From NCBI RefSeq assembly GCF_030316605.1, contig NZ_CP127039.1, positions 682,001 to 746,000 of the forward strand: a stretch of DNA of 64,000 nucleotides, given 5' to 3'. The notes under the pieces are model-generated. The model searched no databases. It was not told the DNA's origin and saw only the letters and a list, made by a program, of their open reading frames with translations. Source of the DNA: Spiroplasma ixodetis Y32 (GTDB lineage: Bacteria; Bacillota_I; Bacilli_A; Mycoplasmatales; VBWQ01). This document shows, one piece after another, positions 42,694 to 53,736 of the stretch. Position numbers and translations under genes: made by a program. Numbering within the stretch: position 1 is the first letter of the stretch; the number at the start of each line of letters is the position of its first letter.

Positions 42694-43977
42694 ATGAATA
42701 AAAAAATAAACATTAATGATAATAACTTTAAAACTGATTTTCCCTTTTTTAAAAATAATCCTGATTTAGTTTATTTAGATACAGCCGCTTCTTCACTAAA
42801 ACCACAAATAGTTATTGATGCTGTTAGGGATTATTATGAAAAATATTGTATTAATCCACATAGTCAAGATTATCAACTTGCTGTTAAGGGAAATGATATA
42901 TTTGAAGATACTAGAAAAACAATTAGTAAATTTATTAATAGTAACGAAAACGAAATAGTTTTTTGTCCTTCAGCAACTTTTGCTTATAATCAAATTGCTT
43001 TTGGCTTAGAAAAATATTTACAAGAAAATGATGAAATTTTATTAACCACTTTAGAACATAGCTCATTACTCTTACCATTTTATCGTTTGATACAAACTAA
43101 AAAAATTAAAATAAAATTTATTGAAACAAATAAACAAGGAGTCATTACTGTTGAAAATTTAAAAAAAGTTTTAACACCCAAAACTAGAATAGTTGCTTTT
43201 GCAAATATTAATAATTCTTTAGCAATAGAAAATGATACTGAAACATTAACTAATTTTATTAAAAAATATGGTAAAAAAAATGTTAAAAGTGATAATTGAA
43301 TTTTTAAAAATATTTTAGTAATAATAGATGGTGCACAATCAATAGGACATATAAAAACCGATGTTAAAAATTGAAATATTGATTTTTTTGGATTTTCTGG
43401 TCATAAAGTTTTTGGTCCAACTGGAATCGGTGTCTTTTGAGGAAAAAACGAATGATTAAATATGCTAGATCCACTAATATTGGGTGGAGGCATGAATGGT
43501 GATATTTATGAAAATGGTAAATTTAACTTATTAGATAGTCCTTATCGTTTTGAAGGTGGAACACAAAATATTGCGGGTGTATTTGGGCTAGGTGCAGCTA
43601 TTAAGTATTTATTAAACATTGGTATTGAAAATATTAGAAATCATGAAATTTTACTAAAAAAATACGCAATTGAACAATTAACAGCGCATTTAGGAAATAA
43701 TATTGAAATTTACAATATTGATGGCAATAGTAGTAACATAATATTTAATATTAAAAAAGTATTTGCACAAGATGTTGCTAATTTTTTAGGAACACAAAAT
43801 ATATGCGTACGCAATGGAACTTATTGTGCTAAATTATTACCTAATATAATTAACGCTGAAGTAACAATTCGTCTTAGTTTTTATATATATAATTGTAAAA
43901 AAGATATTGACTTATTAGTAATAGCTTTAAAAAAAGGGATTAATGAAGGAGGAGATTTTTTAAATGAATTCTTTTAA
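42694..43977 (+). CDS. sufS: Cysteine desulfurase SufS
   Basis: 427 residues, group II desulfurase. Removes sulfur from cysteine with pyridoxal phosphate for Fe-S cluster assembly. N-terminal YLDTAASSLKP; PLP ring partner D212 and Q215 (IIDGAQS); PLP-binding Lys238 in FGFSGHKVFGPTGIG; sulfur-carrying Cys378 in RNGTYCAKLL, where most family members have a GHHC context. It has a short extra segment near residues 195-205. The end overlaps the next gene by 14 bases, so the two are coupled. Confidence 0.93.
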
Positions 43978-44965
43978 TAACAATCAAGACTATTATCGCA
44001 AACTAATTGTTGAACACTATAGTAATCCAAAAAATAAAGGTTTTAAAAATTTACCAAATAGTTTGACATATCTTCAAAACAATGAATCATGTGTTGATAA
44101 TTTTCATGTTGAAATTTCTATTAAAAATAAAGTTATTAATAGCGCACGCTTTACTGGAATTGGGTGTGCTATTTCAACTGCAGCAACCGATCTTTTTTGT
44201 ATTTTAATTGAAGGTAAAACAATATCACAAATAAAAGAAATTATTATTAATTATCAAGCAATGTTATCAGAAAAGCAATTTAATGATAAAATAATTGAAA
44301 ATATGATTGCTTTTAAAAATGTACCAAGACAGCGTAATCGAATTAAATGTGCCCTTATTGGTATTAATGGTATTAATAAAATAATTGAGAAAGAATGTGA
44401 AAAAATGGAAATGGAAATTAAGGATAAAATTAGTTTAAGAACCATTTATTTAAAAAAATTAAAAAATGTTTCTAAAAATAATTATCAAAAGTGAAATAAA
44501 ATTATTTTCAATAAATTTAATGAATCACATTATTTTAAACAAAATAATGTATTTGCTCTTTATAATTCCTTACCATATGAAGTAGAAACTAAAGAAATTA
44601 TTGAATTATTATGAAAAAATCTAAAACAAGTTTGTTTACCAAGAATGAATGGTGAGCATTTGGAATTTTACTTTATTAATAGTTGAAACGATATCGTATT
44701 TGATAATGATTTTAAAATTGGACAACCAAGTTTAAATTGCCAAAAAGTTATAGGCAGTCAAATTGATTGTATGTTAGTACCATTGATTGCCTTTGATAAA
44801 GATTATTACCGTATTGGTTATGGTAAAGGTTTTTACGATCGTTATTTATCTAAAAATAAATTTAACTTTAGTAAAATAGGACTTGGTTTTGCTATTCAAA
44901 AAATTCCTTATATAATTAATCACGATAATTGAGATATACCATTAGACTATATTTTTACTAATTAA
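43964..44965 (+). CDS. Fusion: SufU Fe-S scaffold + 5-formyltetrahydrofolate cyclo-ligase
   Basis: One open frame of 333 residues. Residues 1-147 are SufU/NifU-like: Cys43 with D45 (ESCVDN), Cys68 (GIGCAIS) and Cys129 (IKCALIGI), the zinc/Fe-S ligands that accept sulfur from SufS. Residues 148-333 are a 5-FCL domain (5,10-methenyl-THF synthetase): basic N-terminal helix (SLRTIYLKKLK), SLPYEVET, LPRMNG and the signature YGKGFYDRYL. No stop separates them; the only possible restart is an in-frame Met at codon 148 without a clear ribosome site. Either a true bifunctional protein or an internal start. Confidence 0.85.
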
Positions 44966-45172
44966 TATTTTAATCTAAAAATTAAATACACTAATCAATA
45001 AATAAAAGATAGTTTAATTAGTCAAATTATTTTTTTTATTTTTATTGTATATTCATTTTTTCAATTATAGACTTAAATTAAGATTTACTTAGAATAATTG
45101 TTTTAAAAAGACTAAAACTACTCATTAGTTTAGTTTATACACACTTGAATTTTATAAAAACTGAATTAATTA
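44966..45172. other. Intergenic after suf operon
   Basis: No gene. An imperfect inverted repeat (ACTAAT... ATTAGT, 44988-45020) followed by eight T may end the suf transcript. A second imperfect hairpin lies at about 45112-45138. Confidence 0.35.
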
Positions 45173-46114
45173 AGGCTTTTCTCCCTTTATGTACTATTTT
45201 TAAATTTTATCACATAAATGCTGAGAAAATTCTATCTACGGACTTCTCCCCACATTTTTAAATGAAACATAGCATTACAGTTTCAAAAGTAGGTATCTTG
45301 TTGAATTTATATGCAGCTTCTTTGGCATATAAATGAACATTATGTTTTGCAACTTTGATATGTGTTTTAAATGTTCTTCGTATATGTTTTCATACTGATT
45401 CAATTTGATTGGTATTTACGCCAATTTTTGAAACATAACCATCTTGATGGTTAACTGTTTTGTGATTAGGGAAAAGTGATTTGAAATCACGATATCCTTT
45501 TCAAGAATCAGTATGTACATCACACTTTGAAGAAATATGGTTTCTTGCAAACTGCAAAAGATTTTTACTTTTTGCGTTTTTGATTACTTTCACAATTAAA
45601 TTATTGGTTGTTTTTTCATAAATCCCAACAATTAATGTTTTATTTATCAAAGATCTTCCTTGTTTTTTAAAACCCATATGTGAAAGATACATTTCATCCA
45701 TTTGCACTATGCCCTCAACAATAAATTGATGTTCTTGTTTGACAATACGATTTCTGATTTCATGACCCATTCTTCAAGCAGTTTTCAAAGTCACACCCAA
45801 TTCTTTTGCAACATCAGTTGATGTAATTCCATGTTTGGTGTTTATTCATCTAAAGATGAGATAAAATCAAAATCTTAAAGGTGTTTGTGACTTGTAAAAA
45901 ATGGTGCCATGAAGAATACTAAATGTTTGATGACATTTCAAACATCTTATTCTTCTTAAATTAGAAGTATTCAAACTTGTTCAAGAACACATGATACATT
46001 TGTTTTTCTTCAAACTTGCTATATATTTTAAACAATCCTGTTCTGTTTGAAAAGCATTGTTGAACTCATTCAATTTCATTGTTTCCTCCACAAGTACATG
46101 TGGGGAGAAGTCCG
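45173..46114 (-). mobile_element. IS1595-type element, copy 5
   Basis: 942 bases, target duplication TTAATTA (45166-45172 and 46115-46121). The terminal palindrome carries a two-base change (GAAAATTC for GAAAAGCC) not seen in the other copies. Confidence 0.9.
45258..46079 (-). CDS. IS1595 family (ISXO2-like) transposase, intact
   Basis: 273 residues with all motifs: zinc ribbon, MDEMYL (D128/E129), VHTDSW, NQIESVWKH. A few conservative changes relative to the other copies (for example a Val in IRNRIVKQ). GGAGGAAACA precedes the start. Confidence 0.9.
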
Positions 46115-46253
46115 TTAATTAAAATTATTTTATATTTTTTATCAAAATGAATCCAAAATTAAATAATAAAAAATGATATTTTTAGTAAATCTTAATACTA
46201 AAAAATAAATATTTCTAAAAAAATAATGAAAAATACATAGGAGGCAAATAAAC

Positions 46254-46361
46254 ATGCGTTGATATAACTTAACATGTGCTACACTTTTAAGATCATTATC
46301 CTTATTAACTATTAATTCAAAGCATTGTTATTTAAATAAAGAAGAACAAGTTGTAGATTAG
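46254..46361 (+). pseudogene. N-terminal remnant of a secreted/membrane protein
   Basis: 35 codons behind a very strong AGGAGGCAA site: MRWYNLTCATLLRSLSLLTI, signal-peptide-like, then a polar start of the mature part. The gene is cut at 46352 by a fragment of the IS481-like element, which supplies the stop. The rest of the gene is absent. Confidence 0.5.
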
Positions 46362-46470
46362 ACACACTTTTTGGACTAATAAAAGTTTTTATAACTTTAT
46401 ATTATTAGTTGAGGTGTAGTTTAAAATGAAATATTTAATTAATAGTGCTGATTTTACTAAATTTGATTAT
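46352..46470 (+). mobile_element. Fragment of IS481/IS1202-like element
   Basis: The first 119 bases (left end TGTAGATTAGACACAC to the first codons of the transposase) of the element found complete at 47179-48336. Cut off at 46470 by the start of the UPF0236 (type a) unit. Confidence 0.8.
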
Positions 46471-46471
46471 A

Positions 46472-46486
46472 GGGCGGTTGTCAAAG
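46472..46486 (+). repeat. Terminus of UPF0236 (type a) unit
   Basis: GGGCGGTTGTCAAAG. Same motif as the ends of the type b units at 6416, 12212 and 59470, although the internal sequences differ. It abuts a truncated IS, so the unit inserted into that IS. Confidence 0.6.
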
Positions 46487-47178
46487 GACATATGAGATTA
46501 ACCCATAGAATTCAATAACATTTACAATATAACTTGAAAATTCTATGATTTGTTAATTTAATTATATCATAAAATACCTAAATGTTAAAAAATATAATTT
46601 CAAAATTACATTTAAATAACACAAAAATCCTAATCTTAAAATTAGAATAAAAAATATCAAGTTTTAACTTATTAAGTACTATTAAGATAACTTCTACTAT
46701 TTAAATAATTTGCTTTTGCTATTAACATATTATTTAATGTTTGATAATGATATATTTTTGCTCCATTAGTTAAAGATTTTAAAAAATGATATACATCACT
46801 TTCAGCACTACAACCTATATTTCATGAAGCATTTTGATTAATAATTCCTTGTTCATTATTTTTAAAATAATTAAAAGTTTTTTTAGTAACTTTATTATGA
46901 TTATTTTCTAAAATAGTAATTAATTCATTATAACTACCATTTGAAAAAGTAGTTGTTACATCTAAATATTTTGTTCAATCAAGTGCTTTCTTTTGATGTT
47001 TACCACGAACATTAACAAAAGATTTTCATAAATAACTATAAGCATGATATTTATCTAAAATATAATAACAACCCAATCAACTAGCCATTGCTCTAATTCA
47101 TAATGCACCATCACCAGCAATTACTAAATTATAATTATTATATTCTCAATTAATAGCAAATATATTTATTTTAATATC

Positions 47179-48336
47179 TGTAGATTAGACACACTTTTTG
47201 GACTAATAAAATTTTTTATAACTTTATATTATTAGTTGAGGTGTAGTTTAAAATGAAATATTTAATTAATAGTGCTGATTTTACTAAATTTGATTATAAA
47301 TTTAACAAGTTTGTAGAAAAGTATAAAAATGATAAAAATATTAATAAAGTTAATATTTATTATCGTAAATTTAGAAAATTTTGTTTTATTTTTAAAAATA
47401 AAAATTATTGTAAAGAAATAATTTCTCAATTACATATGCCAAAGCAAACTTTTTATTATTGAGCTAAACGTTTTTATGATATTTTTTACAAAAATAAACC
47501 TTTTGAAGAATTATTATTTAAATCCACAAAACCTAAAAATATTAAATATTTGTATAATTTGGAATTATCAGAAAAATTTATAAATTATTTTGTTCAGTAT
47601 AAAGAAGAGTTTGGTATAGGTGCTTTTCAATTTTGTTATTTAATAAGACATATTGATGATATTAGGTTTAATTTTTTGCCAAAACCTTCGGTTAAAACTA
47701 TATATCGTTGATTAAAACGTTTTGGTTTTTATTCACAAAAAACTATTAAGAAAAAACATTTGAGATATGAAGTAAAAGAAACGGGATTATTGCAGACTGA
47801 TATTAAAGTAGTATCAGATTATATAACAGGAAGTAAAAGATGATATATTATTGATTTTATTGATGAAAAAACTCGAATTACTTATTGTTATCCATCTGAA
47901 CAAGCACAAACCAGAGATATTGTAAATGCTACTAAAAATGCTTTAAATTTTTATGAAAAATTGGCAATTAAAATTAAAAGAATTAGAACTGATAATGGTA
48001 GTCAATATGTTAATACATCTTGTGGAAAACCACAAAGGAATCGTTGATTTACAAATTTTTGTAATAAAAAAGGTATAGTTCATGAAACTACACCGTTTAG
48101 ATCACCACAGAGTAATGGTAAGATTGAAAGATTTCATAGAAATTGAAGTAATTTTTTTGAAATAAAACCATATTTAAATAGTGATTTTAGTTTATTTCAA
48201 AAATTAGTTAATTCTTTTCAAGAATATTATAACAATTCTAAACCACATAAATCATTAGGGTTAATGACTCCTATGGATTATTTTGATAAACTTTTATTAG
48301 ATGGAAAATAGTCCAAAATGTCTGTACTACCTTACA
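47179..48336 (+). mobile_element. IS481/IS1202-like element
   Basis: 1158 bases flanked by a 15-base direct repeat ATTTATTTTAATATC (47164-47178 and 48337-48351). Ends TGTAGATTAG... and ...GTACTACCTTACA form an imperfect inverted repeat of about 28 bases with TTTTGGACTA at its inner side. One transposase gene. The long target duplication is unusual for IS481 proper (about 6) and fits the IS1202-type groups better. Confidence 0.8.
47253..48311 (+). CDS. DDE transposase, integrase-core type
   Basis: 352 residues, open throughout. N-terminal helix-turn-helix region (CKEIISQLHMPKQTFYYWAKR), a second helix-turn-helix (PSVKTIYRWLKRFGF), then an rve integrase core with LLQTDIKV, IRTDNGSQY and SNGKIERFHR for the D, D and E residues, ending in HKSLGLMTPMDYF. 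Start ATG lacks a strong ribosome site (GAGGTGTAG 9 bases before). Appears functional. Confidence 0.88.
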
Positions 48337-49032
48337 ATTTATTTTAATATCATAATAATTATTAATAGTTTGCATTGTAAAATTATGTAATTCTTCTTGT
48401 TTTGGTGCATTATTAGTTTTAAATAACATAAATGAAGTTATTTTCTTTTGTAATTGATTTCTATATGAATAAATTTCTTTTTTTCCTAAATTATAAGTTA
48501 AAAGTCTACAACAATATTGTTGTTTTAAACCATTTTCATCTCAACAAGTTATATAAGCATCATCTGCAGATATATTTAATTTTTGATTATCTAATACTTT
48601 AAATTTTTCTTCTGGTATTCATTTTGGAATTTTTACATTTTTAAATATTCTTGAAATAAGATTTTTAGAAAAAGAAGTATATTTAAATTCTGCTTGAATA
48701 TTAAAATAACCTTTTTTACTTATTAAATTTTGAATTAAATTATCTAATATTTCAAAATATAAATCATCAGTAATTCTTGCTCTTTTTTTAATACCAAATT
48801 CTTCATAAATTGGATAATAATATTTTTTATTAATTGTATCTCAATAAACTCTTTGTCTAAAAGTTCCTATTCCAATTGGAGTATTTACTGTTCTATTAAC
48901 TCTTGAATCAATTTTATATTGATTTTTATTTCTATTTTTAAAAAAATATTCATCATAATTCTCGATTATTTTAATATATTTTGTTAAAATATTATTGATT
49001 TCATATTTTTGAAATTCTTTAAAACTAAACAT

Positions 49033-49254
49033 TTTTTAACACCTTTCTATTTATTTTTTTGTGCTAACTATTCTAACAAATTTGTTAAAATATTGTTGAA
49101 AAATGTTTGGTTTTAGAATATAATATTAACAAACGTTTAATAACTTGAAAATTCTATTTACGTTTAAAAGATAACTTTTATTAGTTATCTTTTCTTTTTT
49201 AATAAAATAATGTACAATAAAAGAAAATGTAAATAGAAAAGGAATTAAAAATAT
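49033..49254. promoter_or_regulatory. Divergent leader with hairpin (second copy)
   Basis: Same as 19879-20097, with the hairpin AAAAGATAACT / AGTTATCTTTT at 49166-49193. Confidence 0.5.
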
Positions 49255-49659
49255 ATGCCACTTTGAGCAATTATATTAATAGCAGTTTTAGTATTTGGTA
49301 GTATTTTTTTGTTTGTACCAATTATGCAAGGAATAGTTTTATGTAAGAAAAATAAAGTTTTTGGTATTTTTTTATTAACTATTTCATTGCCTATAATAGG
49401 TACTTTTATAGGATGTATGATTATATATAAAACTCAAAATCCAGAATTTAAATTTTGAAAAAGTTTAGGAAATAAATTTAAAATTAAAAGAAAAAATAAA
49501 AAAGTTAAATTCAAAAAAATTAAATTAAAATTATTAATTGATAAAAATTCTTATTGTCAATTAAAAAAATATTGTTCTGATAATAATATTAATATGTCAC
49601 AGTTGGGGCAAAAAAGTTTAGATAATTTTATTGAAAAATTAAATAAAATAAAAAAATAG
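49255..49659 (+). CDS. Small 2-TM membrane protein with basic tail
   Basis: 134 residues: two transmembrane helices (about 3-25 and 36-58), a strongly basic stretch (KIKRKNKKVKFKKIKLK) and a C-terminal end (CSDNNINMSQLGQKSLDNFI) that resembles a ribbon-helix-helix tail. Homologue of 20098-20397 by position and plan. Followed by a terminator (AATAGCA / TGCTATT). Confidence 0.6.
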
Positions 49660-49824
49660 CAGTATAATGCTGTTTTTTGTTATAATTATATTATAAAAAT
49701 TAAATAAAAGAATATATGAAGTAATTAATAAAGTTCATAAGTTATTTTGTCAAGTTTAACTTAAAGATTATATTAATTATATCATAAATTTTTGTGTTTT
49801 AAAAGCATATGAAAGGAGATTTTT

Positions 49825-50222
49825 ATGTGCAAGAAGAAAAAAATAAAAATAAGAACAATTTTTAATGATGCAAAAGCATTAAGAGAAAAATTAGAAGAAT
49901 ATTTTAATCATTGTAAACAAACTGAAGAAGTACCTACTAAAATTGGTATGTTAGTTTATTTAGATATTACAGAAAATACTCTTTATAGTTGAAAACAAAA
50001 AAAGAGAAATACTTTTTTACAACAAATTAATTGAGCATATTTACAAATACGCCATATTAATCACAAAGATATTTAAAAGCAAATGCAAATAATACTGCAT
50101 GATATTTAGAAAGAGCATTTGTGAAAGAATATCATTTATCTACAAAAATTGATATAAAAAGTAGTGATAATACAGCCCCTATAGCAATTAGTTTAGAAAA
50201 TAAAGGTAAGAATAAATGTTAA
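49825..50222 (+). pseudogene. Terminase small subunit, second copy, frameshifted
   Basis: ATG start 7 bases after AAAGGAG, in frame here because the A run has seven A. A one-base deletion near 50060 (TTAATCACAAAG against TTAATACACAAAG in the first copy) breaks the frame. Confidence 0.75.
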
Positions 50223-52467
50223 GTAATTTTGGTTATTTATTAGATATTGCTAAAAGAATGTATTTAAAACAACCTTTAAATATTACTAAAATTAAACAAT
50301 TAGGTAGTCGTAAATCTGGTAAAACATTTAGTGATATTGAATTCTTAGGTGTTTTATTAATGTTAGATAATATTAATATTCATGCTTATTTAATTCGTAA
50401 TATGTCAAAACAATTAAATGATAGTTGACAAGAATTAAAACAAATTATTAGAGCAACTTATCCATCAATTAATTTTATTATTAGTGAAACTAAAAAAACT
50501 ATTGAATTTAATGATAGTAAAATAACTTGTAAATATTTACATTCACAAGATAATAGTAATGTTAAATTAACTGGATTAGCAAGTAATTATTTATATGATT
50601 ATGTAATTATATGAAGTGATGAAAGATATGAAATTACTGAAAATGATTATCAAGATTTAAAAGATGCTATTCGTGGTGCAAATCAATCATTAGAAATTGA
50701 AAGTTGTAATCCTTGGTCAATTCTTAATGAATTTATTAAAAAAACTATAAATGCTTGTCCACAAAATGAAAAGCAAATTATTAATGAGGCATAAGTTAGT
50801 TAAGTTTACTCCTATAATTTTTAATCTAGACAGTATGATTAGTTTAAATAATTAATAGTTAAGGAGTAAAGATGAAATATAAAGTTTATACAAGAAAAAT
50901 TAAACTAGATGTTTTAAATGAATATGTAGTGATTAAAAAATTAAAAACCATTGATATTAAAACCAAATATCAATTATCAACCAGATCATTAATTTATAAT
51001 TGAGTAAAAAAATATCAAAAAAATAATAAATTAATTACTATTCATACTTTTCAAACAAATCATCAAATAGATAAAGTGAATATCAAAGATAAAAATTTAA
51101 AACTTGAAAATAAAAAACTCAAAAAGTCACTACTAAAAGAAAAAATAAAAAATGAATTTTTAAGACAAAAACAATTCTGTGATAAAGAATTAAAAAACAA
51201 TCAAAATATTTTAAATAGTAAATTATTGAAAAGTAAATGTTTTTTAATAGTTGATAAATATAGAAATAAAAATTATGGAATTAATGACATAATTAGTTTG
51301 TTACCTATCAGTAAAGTTGCATATTATAAATGAATAAAAAACGGTAAAAAGAAATATCAAACAAAAATTGATAATGAGTTATTAAAAGAATTAAATAAAA
51401 TTGTTGTTATTAGCAACAAAGATAAAATAATTAAAATTACTAGTTTAGAAAAGGTGAGATTAGAATTAAAGAAAAACAACACCAATCTTAAATGCAGTAA
51501 AAACAGCATTATGAGGTTATTAGAAGATAATAATATCACAAACTATTAACCAAACCCAAAAAACAGCGTAGAGCGAAATCTAATGCCTTAAAATCAAATT
51601 TCCAAGATTTATTAAAACGTAATTTTACCAGTAATACTTATCTTGAAAAAGTTGGCATCGATGGTACTTGATTTAAAGAATTAATTATTAATAATAAAAA
51701 AACTAAATTATTATTAGAAATTGCTACAGATATGAATAGTAATGCTATTTTAAAAGATAGTGATAAACAACAATTATTAGAAATAGAAGTTCTAGACCCA
51801 ATATCAGCAAGAGTAAGAAGTCATGGTTTAGTAGGTTATGAGTCTGGTGGGATATATTCACATCTTATTCATAAGATATCACGTTTATTACAACCAAGTT
51901 ATAGATTTTTAGTGCTGGATTAGATTATGGGTTTAAAGATGATGCTATGGCATGTGTATTAATAGGTTTTGATTATGATTTTAAATTTGTTAATGTTATT
52001 GATTGTTTAAAAATAGAAAATAAGTTAGTGCGTTATGATAATAAACAATTAGCAAGATTAGTAGTTGAGTTTTATATTAAATTAGCAAAAAATAATAATC
52101 TTTTATATGAATATGGTTTAACTGTATATTGTGATTTTAGTAATTATACATTTATTGAAATGCTTAATGATACAGCCATTAAATATAAGGTTAATCAATG
52201 ACTATATTTTAAAGATTGTGTGAAGTTAAGACTTGAGAGTTTAGAATAGGTAAGAATGTGGCTTTAATGGCTTCAGAACGCTTAAATATAAGTATGAAAG
52301 CACAATTATTATTAGATGAATTTAGATTGGCTGTATGAGACCCTAAGAGTATTAAACAAATACCATTAGCGGGTAATGACCATTTACGTGATGCTTTTGA
52401 TTATGCTATAGAACCATATATTAGAAATTTAAGTGCAAATATAAATCCTTATTTTGAAAGGAAGTAA
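50216..52467 (+). pseudogene. Terminase large subunit, second copy, broken
   Basis: Close homologue of 20965-22317. Disrupted by a truncated IS3-like element (50788-51748) that replaced about 65 bases, by two extra T near 51907, and by a two-base insertion near 52233. Walker A and nuclease motifs are still readable. Confidence 0.85.
50788..51748 (+). mobile_element. IS3-like element, right end deleted
   Basis: Left end GGCATAAGTTAGTTAAG intact, OrfA complete (50872-51549), OrfB cut after about 190 bases at 51748, where terminase sequence resumes. The deletion took the right end of the IS and the adjacent terminase bases. Confidence 0.85.
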
Positions 52468-52470
52468 CAT

Positions 52471-53724
52471 ATGAATAATCATAATACAGAAATATTAATG
52501 CCACTTTGATGTATGATAAATCTTCAAGAAATTATAGCAAATCATGCTTCAAAGTTACTGTGAGGTAATGGTTATACTTTAACAAGTGAACATGAAGAAT
52601 ATAAACAAGCAATTGAAAAATTAAAAGAATGAAATAATTTAGATTCATTATTTTATCAAGATTGTCATATTAAATCCGGTTATGGTTATAGTATTGTTCA
52701 AATTGATAAAAGTAAAATTGGTAGAATAGCATTAAATTTTGCTCAACCATATGCTCAATCAAGAGTAGCAAGAGTATTAGATACTGAACTTGGAGCAAGT
52801 ACATGGTCAAGATTACAATATGATGACCAAAGTATTTATGTTAAAACAACATATACTCCAAATCAAATAATTAGATATTTTACTAGTGATTTAATTACAC
52901 TTGATGGTTTACAAGAAAAGATAAGTAAAGAATTACAATTACCATTAATAGAAAATCATAATTTAGGTATTATTCCAGTTAAATTTATGCAAAATTTACC
53001 TAAAAAGAATTTCTTTGGTGGAGTTATTGGTGATTATTATCCAGATATGACACCTATTAAAGGATTACAAAAATTATTAAATCATACCTTTGAAATAATT
53101 TGAAAAGAACTTGAATATAATCGTACAAGAGTATTTGCAGATATTACTGAACAAGAAGTAAATCAATCTAAAACTGTTTTTGATATGAAAAAATTATTTG
53201 GTGATTTTGTATTACAAGCAAATTTAAGAAGTGTTGGTAGTACTAGTGGTACACCACCAATTGCAATAATACAAGGTAATCCAGTATTAGATAAATATGC
53301 TGATTTTATTCAATTTATTTTTAATAAAGCATTTGAAGGTAGTGGATATAGTCCAGTCAATGATACTACAAGTCAAAAAACAGAAGCAGAAGTATTAATT
53401 ACTAATTCAAGAGATATGGAAACTACAAGAATTAAAAGAACACTTAATCAAAGTGATTGACATGAAATTTTTCAAAGATGTTTTAGGCTTATGGGATTAG
53501 ATGGTGATAAATCTAAATGAACATTTGAAATTAAAGAAAATACTATTACAGATAGATTAAAATCACTTGAAATAGATGAAGCAGAGTTAAGATTAGGAAT
53601 TACTAATATTAAACGTATTATTGTTAAAAGATATGGTGTTAGTGAAGAAGAAGCACAACAAATTATTAAAAAGAAAATAGAAAATATCAAAAAGAAGAAA
53701 TTGAATTTAATAATACTTTTTTAG
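52471..53724 (+). CDS. Phage portal protein, second copy
   Basis: 417 residues, open from the ATG (GAAAGGAAG site). Same protein as 22321-23616 with scattered substitutions; a one-base gain in an A run near 53667 changes the last 20 or so residues and shortens the acidic tail. Flanking phage genes are broken, so it is probably not in use. Confidence 0.75.
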
Positions 53725-53736
53725 GAGAAACTAAAA

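Larger units (their letters stand above)
46672..49032 (-). pseudogene. UPF0236 (type a) protein, split by an IS
   Basis: Homologue of 18691-19878 with scattered substitutions, interrupted by the IS481-like element at 47179-48336. Apart from that insertion, the frame appears open, so excision would restore it. Confidence 0.8.

Noticed and set aside
44254..44445. Minus-strand frame inside sufU
   Set aside because: Antisense of a clear conserved gene; no supporting signals.
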